A DNA stretch of 9,417 nt from Pseudolabrys sp. (GTDB lineage: Bacteria > Pseudomonadota > Alphaproteobacteria > Rhizobiales > Xanthobacteraceae): the NCBI GenBank assembly GCA_029945495.1, contig JAQSCR010000540.1:1-9417 (forward strand), given 5' to 3'. A program made the position numbers and the translations under genes. Every line of letters begins with the position of its first letter. Position 1 is the first letter of the stretch. This document shows, piece by piece, positions 5,210 to 9,417 of the stretch. Below the pieces are notes generated by a model. The model had not been told where the DNA came from and ran no database searches. It was given only the letters and a program-made list of their open reading frames with translations.

Positions 5210-6283
5210 ATGAAGCGACGCACAAAAGTGAGACGTCGGAGCCGCGCCAGCGCCCCCTTCAACACTCGCATCGTCACCGCCGTTATCCTAGCCACGGCAG
5301 TCGTCGCCGCCTCAGTCCATTTTTGGAACGTTTCCGACAGTGGCGGCGAAGCGCCAACCAAGCCCACGTCCGTCACCCTCCGCCTAAGCGGCACTTTCGG
5401 CGCAAAGTTCGCTGGCGAGATTGTTGCGGCCCGCACTAAGTTGTTCGAGCGCAACGGAATCAACGTCGAACTAAAAGAGCGTGGCGAGGGCATCGACTCC
5501 ATCGCGCCAGTCGTTAGCGGTGCCGATACCTTCGGCGTCACCGATAGCATCGGCTTTCTCATGGCGCGATCGAAAGGGCAGCCGATCGTCGCTTTTGCCG
5601 CAGGTTTCCTTGAAAACTCGATTGTTTTTTATTCGCTGGAAAAGTCCGGCATCCGTGCACCGCAAGATTTTTTCGGCAAGCGCGTCGGCCGGCGCGCGAA
5701 CACGGATAGCGCGCTCATTTATGACGCCTTGTTGAAGAACGCTGGTTTGTCACGCAGCCAGATTCGGGAGAACGCGACTGAGACGGATCTGGACGCGCTG
5801 TTGAATGACAGGGTCGACGTTATCCCGGGACACATTGGGCAAGAGGGGTTTCTGCTTCGCCAGAAAGGCGTGCCTTATACCGTGATCCGGGTCTCCGACT
5901 ATGGAATTCATGTGCCGGACACGGTCTACTTCACAACAGAGAAGTTTGCCCTCGATCGGCCATCGGTGGTCCAGCGTGTTCTGCAGGCCATCATCGCCGG
6001 CTGGAGCATGGTCTATGCGGACACCGCAAAAAGCATTCCGCTCATTGTATCGGCGGGCAAAGGCCTGACTCCCGAGCAGGTCCAGTTCGAGCTCGCGGCG
6101 CAGCGCGATTTTGTCATGCCTCTGAGCCGGCGAGTCGCGGAATATGATGAGCAACAATGGAAGCAGCTTCGCGCGATCCTAACGAGCGCACGGCTGATGG
6201 ATGGCTCAGTCGATCTGGCGCGCGCCGTCAATTACGACATTCTCAAAGAGGCCTATCGCAAGCCGATTTCTTTCGGCAATTAA
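5210..6283 (+). CDS. NMT1-like solute-binding protein, membrane-anchored, without transporter genes
   Basis: A 357-residue protein. The N-terminus is strongly basic (MKRRTKVRRRSR), followed by one hydrophobic segment at about 21-39 (IVTAVILATAVVAASVHFW) with no lipobox cysteine, so it is probably held in the inner membrane with the rest in the periplasm. Residues 53-290 look like the NMT1/SsuA type of periplasmic-binding domain: VTLRLSGTFGAKFAGEIVAA, FERNGINVELKERG, the probing segment GADTFGVTDSIGFLMARSKG, and VGRRANTDSALIYDALLKNA. Members bind small organic molecules (sulfonates, pyrimidine precursors, taurine) for ABC importers. Neither permease nor ATPase genes flank it, so it may be an orphan receptor or serve a transporter elsewhere. 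The ligand cannot be told. The start is supported by a weak GGAA 11 bases upstream. Confidence 0.8.
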   Translation: MKRRTKVRRRSRASAPFNTRIVTAVILATAVVAASVHFWNVSDSGGEAPTKPTSVTLRLSGTFGAKFAGEIVAARTKLFERNGINVELKERGEGIDSIAPVVSGADTFGVTDSIGFLMARSKGQPIVAFAAGFLENSIVFYSLEKSGIRAPQDFFGKRVGRRANTDSALIYDALLKNAGLSRSQIRENATETDLDALLNDRVDVIPGHIGQEGFLLRQKGVPYTVIRVSDYGIHVPDTVYFTTEKFALDRPSVVQRVLQAIIAGWSMVYADTAKSIPLIVSAGKGLTPEQVQFELAAQRDFVMPLSRRVAEYDEQQWKQLRAILTSARLMDGSVDLARAVNYDILKEAYRKPISFGN

Positions 6284-6288
6284 CATCG

Positions 6289-6303
6289 TGCCGGAACCCG
6301 GCA
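6289..6303 (+). terminator. Short hairpin after the solute-binding protein gene
   Basis: TGCCGG and CCGGCA form a 6-base stem with the 3-base loop AAC, 5 bases after the stop codon. There is no following T-tract, so intrinsic termination here is doubtful; it may only protect the 3' end. Confidence 0.25.
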
Positions 6304-6380
6304 GGAGGCTAGGCGTTTGCTTAAGCGGCCGTGGCGAGGAGCTTTTTACCCTTGTTTATGCCGAACTAGTCTGCGAATTT

Positions 6381-6400
6381 CCTGCCTCGCAGGCATTTTT
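6381..6400 (+). terminator. Rho-independent terminator candidate
   Basis: CCTGC and GCAGG form a 5-base GC-rich stem around CTC, followed by CATTTTT. It lies 97 bases after the solute-binding protein gene and 45 bases before the next ATG, which suits termination of the upstream transcript. The stem is short. A competing stem (CTGCGA at 6371-6376 with TCGCAG at 6387-6392) overlaps it. Confidence 0.4.
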
Positions 6401-6444
6401 CTGCTAATTTGAGACGCCGTTCAATCTTTCCGGAGGGCTATCCC

Positions 6445-6723
6445 ATGATCCAAAAGGTATTGTTGGCCGCCACGGCGGCAATTGCTTTGTTCGTTTCGAC
6501 CGGGGCTGGCGTTGCGTTCCCTGTGGCGCCGATGCAAGTCGGCCCGACGACTGCAGTGACGAAAGTCACGTTCTGGGGCGAGCCATTTCCTTACGGATAT
6601 CGCTGGAGGGTGGCACGTGGCTGCACGCGCTATGAAACGGTCGAGACCAGCAGGGGCCCGGTGATGCAGCGGGTTTGGGTCTGCGGCCCTCGCCGGGGAC
6701 GAGTGGTTTCCTATAGAGGGTAG
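6445..6723 (+). CDS. Small exported protein with two cysteines
   Basis: A 92-residue protein behind a good ribosome binding site (CGGAGGG, 7 bases before the ATG), which fixes the start. Residues 1-24 are a signal peptide (MIQKVLLAATAAIALFVSTG then AGVA) with likely cleavage after Ala24. The mature 68-residue part is basic and aromatic (FWGEPFPYGYRWRVARGC) and has exactly two cysteines, Cys60 and Cys80, able to form one disulfide in the periplasm. It resembles the many short exported hypothetical proteins of Bradyrhizobium-type genomes; I recognise no function. It has its own upstream region with a terminator candidate, so it is probably transcribed alone. It converges with the nuclease-fold gene, 13 bases between the stops. 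Confidence 0.7.
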   Translation: MIQKVLLAATAAIALFVSTGAGVAFPVAPMQVGPTTAVTKVTFWGEPFPYGYRWRVARGCTRYETVETSRGPVMQRVWVCGPRRGRVVSYRG

Positions 6724-6736
6724 TTCGGCTGCCTGT

Positions 6737-7417
6737 TCATCGTTTAGGCGGCAGCAAACTCCACATCCCGGCCTTGTTGGTAGAGGCTGCCGCCGCGGCG
6801 TCTCTATAACGCTGCTCGGTTACGCCTCCCGCCAAGGTCCCCCATCCTTCGCGCAACATCAGCTCCGCGATGTCGCTGCCGCCGAGACGGCAAACAACAA
6901 TGCGGGGCTGATCTATTTGTTGCGGCCTGCAATCGACAGGCGCTGCGCCCAGTATATTCAAAAGGGCGATATAGGCGCGTTGCCCGCAGGCCCAGCGCTC
7001 ACCGCCTTGATAGCTGCAGATCTGACTGCGCGTCAGAATACTGATGCCGTACAATTCAACAGCCTGCTGGTCGGTCTGCAGGCTGTTGTCATTGTCGACC
7101 TGGATTTTGTAGCTCTTATAGGCAGGCTCAAGCCCGCTCCAACTGACCGTGACATCCGGCCCAGCGTTCGCATTGACAGCTTCTGCTGCCGGCGCTGCTT
7201 TGGCCGGCTTGCTTCTGCCATTGATGCCCGGCGATGCGCTACCGGCATTGAAAAACAGATAGACCGATACCGCCACCAAGATCACAGCGACAGTGCCGAC
7301 AATGAGCAGAAGTGGTGCGCGCTTCAGCGTAAGCAGGATAAGTGTCGCGTAGCGATCGAGCGATTCCGTTTGAAACGCATCGCCTCGTGATATTGAGCGT
7401 TTACGGATGATACCCAT
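6737..7417 (-). CDS. Membrane-anchored nuclease-fold (SNase-like) protein, probably inactive
   Basis: A 226-residue protein with one membrane segment at about 35-57 (PLLLIVGTVAVILVAVSVYL), so the C-terminal part should face the periplasm. After an alanine-rich linker (60-90), residues 95-225 resemble a staphylococcal-nuclease (thermonuclease) fold: ELYGIS, CSYQGGERWACGQRAYIALL, VDCRPQ, RIVVCRLGGSDIAELMLREG, and the AAAASTNKAGMW end typical of the family. Four cysteines (134, 144, 163, 176) could form two disulfides. The usual DxPE metal and catalytic motif is replaced by GISILTR; only Arg172 matches a catalytic position. It is therefore probably not a nuclease. ExoI of succinoglycan clusters is a similar SNase-type protein, and manC lies 152 bases upstream on the same strand. 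The ATG lacks a clear ribosome binding site. Confidence 0.65.
   Translation of the reverse strand: MGIIRKRSISRGDAFQTESLDRYATLILLTLKRAPLLLIVGTVAVILVAVSVYLFFNAGSASPGINGRSKPAKAAPAAEAVNANAGPDVTVSWSGLEPAYKSYKIQVDNDNSLQTDQQAVELYGISILTRSQICSYQGGERWACGQRAYIALLNILGAAPVDCRPQQIDQPRIVVCRLGGSDIAELMLREGWGTLAGGVTEQRYRDAAAAASTNKAGMWSLLPPKR
7057..7088. repeat. 11-base perfect inverted repeat inside the nuclease-fold gene
   Basis: CAACAGCCTGC (7057-7067) and GCAGGCTGTTG (7078-7088) are perfect complements with a 10-base loop. They encode the SLQTDQQAVE region of the nuclease-fold protein. A second small repeat, TCTGAC/GTCAGA, lies just beside it at 7021-7037. No regulatory role is evident. Confidence 0.5.
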
Positions 7418-7569
7418 ACCGGATGTCTCAGAACCTCAAAGCGCTACATGCCGATACCGGCGATCCTGAATTAACACCGCGTTCAATGCACCCAATCATA
7501 GCCTCTTTAGCCGGTGCGTAAAGGATTACCCGTGCTAGGTGGCTGCTTTCGCCGCACCAATCTGAGCAC

Positions 7570-8982
7570 CTAAGTCCGCTTATAAACATCCTCGATCCGC
7601 TCGATGTCATCTTCGCCGAGATAGCTGCCGGTCTGCACCTCGATCAGTTCGAGCGGGATCTTGCCCTTATTGGCCATGCGGTGGATGCAGCCGATCGGCA
7701 GATAGACCGATTCATTCTCGTGCACGTCGCGCACGGTATCGCCGATCGTCACTTCCGCGGTGCCGTGCACGACGATCCAGTGTTCGGAACGATGCCGGTG
7801 CTTCTGCAACGAGAGGATGCCGCCCGGATTGACCACGATGCGCTTGACCTGGAAGCGCGCGCCCATGTCGATCGATTCGTAATAACCCCACGGCCGGTGG
7901 CCGCGCTTGTGGTCGACGGCCTCAGAGCGCTTCTCGGACTTGAGCTTCGCGACCAGCTCCTTGACCTCCTGCGAGCGCACACGCGGCACAACCATCACCG
8001 CGTCCGAGGTCGAGACGACGACGAGGTCGCGTACGCCGACCAATGTGGTGAGACGACCGTCGGAATGCACGACGCAATCGGTCGTGTCCATGGTCACGAC
8101 CGGGCCTTGCAGCACATTGCCTTGCGTGTCCCGCGGCGTGATGTCGAACAGCGCGTCCCAGCTGCCGATGTCGGACCAGCGGAAGTCGCCGGCGATGACA
8201 GCGGCGCGGTCGGTCTTTTCCATCACCGCGTAGTCGATCGACTTCTGCGGTGCGCGCGCAAAGCTCTTTTCCTCAAGCCGCAGGAAGCCGAGATCGTTGC
8301 TGGCGTTGGCGACTGCGGCTTGAATCGCGTCCGCCATCGCCGGCTCCAGCCGGCGGATCTCGCCCAATAGCACGTCGGCGCGGAACAGGAAGTTGCCGGA
8401 ATTCCACAGATAGCCTTCGAGCAGATAGCGCGCGGCGGTGGCGGCGTCCGGCTTCTCGACGAATTTCGTCACGGCCTGCACGCCGTGATCGCCAATCGCC
8501 TCGCCGGGCAGGATATAGCCGTAGCTGGTTTTCGGCTCGGTCGGCTTGATACCGAAGGTGACGATTTTGCCGGCGTCAGCCGCCTCGCGTCCGGCCAGAC
8601 ACGTGGCACGGAAATTCTCGACGTCGAGAATGATGTGGTCGGCGGCGAGCGCCAGCACCACGGCGTTCGGATCGCGCGCCAGCGCTACTGCCGTTGCCGC
8701 CGTTATTGCCGGCGCGGAATCGCGCCGCAGCGGCTCGATCACCACGGTGGCGTCGATGCCGACTTCCTCGGCCTGGCGGCGGGCAAAGAAATGAAAGTTC
8801 GGTCCGGTGATGACGATGGGCGCGGCAAACATCGGGTCGGCCACCCGCAGCAAGGTCTCCTGATAGGTCGAGCGGTCGCCGACTAAAGGCAGGAACTGCT
8901 TGGGCAAAGCGTCGCGCGACACCGGCCAAAGCCTGGTTCCGGCGCCGCCGGCCAGCAGAACGGGAATGATCGGGGAGGGCAT
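7570..8982 (-). CDS. manC: Mannose-1-phosphate guanylyltransferase / mannose-6-phosphate isomerase
   Basis: A 470-residue bifunctional enzyme of the ManC/AlgA/XanB/CpsB type, normal length for the family (about 470-480). It makes GDP-mannose from mannose-1-phosphate and GTP, and its C-terminal domain can interconvert fructose-6-phosphate and mannose-6-phosphate. Residues 12-30 carry the nucleotidyltransferase signature GGAGTRLWPVSRDALPKQF. Other supports are ALAADHII, KFVEKPD, LWNSGNFLFRAD and SIDYAVMEK. The cupin-type isomerase domain begins at about 355 (RPWGYYESIDMG) and shows LSLQKHRHRSEHWIVVHGTA, then YLPIGCIHR, and ends GSYLGEDDIERIEDVYKR. The protein is cytoplasmic. It is divergent from ugd, with 203 bases between, so a shared regulatory region for polysaccharide precursors is likely. 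The assignment is very safe; the symbol varies among organisms. Confidence 0.95.
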   Translation of the reverse strand: MPSPIIPVLLAGGAGTRLWPVSRDALPKQFLPLVGDRSTYQETLLRVADPMFAAPIVITGPNFHFFARRQAEEVGIDATVVIEPLRRDSAPAITAATAVALARDPNAVVLALAADHIILDVENFRATCLAGREAADAGKIVTFGIKPTEPKTSYGYILPGEAIGDHGVQAVTKFVEKPDAATAARYLLEGYLWNSGNFLFRADVLLGEIRRLEPAMADAIQAAVANASNDLGFLRLEEKSFARAPQKSIDYAVMEKTDRAAVIAGDFRWSDIGSWDALFDITPRDTQGNVLQGPVVTMDTTDCVVHSDGRLTTLVGVRDLVVVSTSDAVMVVPRVRSQEVKELVAKLKSEKRSEAVDHKRGHRPWGYYESIDMGARFQVKRIVVNPGGILSLQKHRHRSEHWIVVHGTAEVTIGDTVRDVHENESVYLPIGCIHRMANKGKIPLELIEVQTGSYLGEDDIERIEDVYKRT

Positions 8983-9185
8983 TGGGTGGCTCGATTTCTA
9001 GGTCAGGGGTTGGTTCGCAATTAGGCGTTAGGGCAGGGCTTCCGGTAAATTTTGACTGCATTTTACCATAGACAAAACAAATGGATGACCAGGGCTCAAA
9101 AGGCGGGCTTCTTGCACGTATTTTCGGCTAAGAGCTTACCTTGGTTGCGGGAACCTAGTCATATCCAAGTGGGGAATTGGTTATT
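8983..9185. promoter_or_regulatory. Divergent manC-ugd control region
   Basis: This 203-base region must hold promoters for both genes. GGTAAA (9044-9049) and TTTACC (9062-9067) are a perfect inverted repeat with a 12-base spacer, and TTGACT (9052-9057) within it resembles a plus-strand -35 box, without a good -10 at the right distance. For ugd, GGGGA (9171-9175) lies 10 bases before the ATG. For manC I see only a weak GAG before the ATG. The promoters cannot be fixed from sequence alone. Confidence 0.35.
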
Positions 9186-9417
9186 ATGCGCGTCGCCATG
9201 ATCGGCTCGGGTTATGTTGGCCTCGTTTCCGGGGCCTGTTTCGCCGATTTCGGCCACGAGGTCATTTGTGTCGACAAGGACAAGGCCAAGATCGCCGCGC
9301 TCAATGCCGGCGAAGTGCCGATCTACGAGCCGGGCCTGACCGAGCTGGTCGCCGCCAATGCGAAGGCCGGCCGGCTGAAATTCACCACCGATCTGGCCAG
9401 CGCCGTTAAGGATGCCG
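9186..9417 (+). CDS. ugd: UDP-glucose 6-dehydrogenase, 5' part (cut by window end)
   Basis: The first 77 codons of a gene that continues past the right edge. The product starts MRVAMIGSGYVGLVSGACFA, the Rossmann NAD-binding loop of the UDP-glucose/GDP-mannose dehydrogenase family. It is followed by HEVICVDKDKAKIAALNAG and the VPIYEPGLTELV motif typical of UDP-glucose dehydrogenase. The enzyme oxidises UDP-glucose to UDP-glucuronate with two NAD+, supplying acidic sugar for surface polysaccharides. The catalytic cysteine lies beyond the window and cannot be checked. GDP-mannose dehydrogenase starts similarly and is not fully excluded, but IYEPGL fits Ugd better. It is divergent from manC. Homologues are also named rkpK, exo5 or udg. 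Confidence 0.88.
   Translation, partial: MRVAMIGSGYVGLVSGACFADFGHEVICVDKDKAKIAALNAGEVPIYEPGLTELVAANAKAGRLKFTTDLASAVKDA

Noticed and set aside
7681..8370. Long plus-strand frame (229 codons) opposite manC
   Set aside because: It is antisense to the well-supported manC, has a histidine/aspartate/arginine-rich composition typical of GC-rich shadow frames, and no recognisable domain.
1..9417. Search for tRNA, rRNA, CRISPR arrays, toxin-antitoxin pairs or a replication origin
   Set aside because: No regularly spaced repeats, cloverleaf-like segments, paired toxin-antitoxin frames or iteron clusters could be found by eye. The XRE protein with the recombinase is not a toxin-antitoxin pair, since the partner is a complete recombinase.

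Overview
The window looks like chromosome from a GC-rich alphaproteobacterium of the Hyphomicrobiales, closest in flavour to Bradyrhizobium, Rhodopseudomonas or Afipia-type genomes. That rests on codon use, on the transposon families, on a small HGG-motif gene pair that I remember from such genomes, and on the style of the ManC and Ugd proteins. The assignment is by eye and no search was run.

Four blocks can be seen. (1) Bases 1-1345 are a transposon graveyard on the minus strand. It holds a broken IS3-family OrfB, a truncated IS66-family TnpA fused to it out of frame, the first 26 or so residues of a tyrosine integrase behind an intact ribosome binding site, and a truncated IS5-family transposase with a slippery site. 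(2) Bases 1371-2552 are an apparently intact IS630-family element on the plus strand. It has matching ends and a TA duplication, and it sits exactly in the stop codon of the next gene. (3) Bases 2552-4942 form an accessory module. A complete tyrosine recombinase is divergent from a small XRE-type regulator, with a near-perfect palindrome filling the spacer of a good promoter. Next comes a two-gene minus-strand operon: a 243-codon protein of unknown function and a 90-residue HGG/zinc-ribbon-like protein. A 28-base hairpin lies just upstream of this operon. (4) Bases 5210-9417 look like resident chromosome. They carry an orphan membrane-anchored NMT1-like solute-binding protein, a small exported two-cysteine protein, a membrane-anchored and probably catalytically dead nuclease-fold protein, manC (GDP-mannose synthesis), and, divergent from manC, the 5' end of ugd (UDP-glucuronate synthesis).

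ManC and Ugd make two nucleotide sugars for surface polysaccharide, so the right end is probably the edge of an exopolysaccharide or capsule locus. The nuclease-fold protein lies downstream of manC on the same strand and recalls ExoI of succinoglycan clusters. The left half looks like an insertion hot spot built by successive integrations. The parts most worth a second look are the recombinase/regulator switch region (3560-3640), the HGG operon with its leader hairpin, the compact G-quadruplex motif at 5074-5090, and the IS630 insertion that rebuilt the stop codon it hit. No tRNA, rRNA, CRISPR array or origin was seen.
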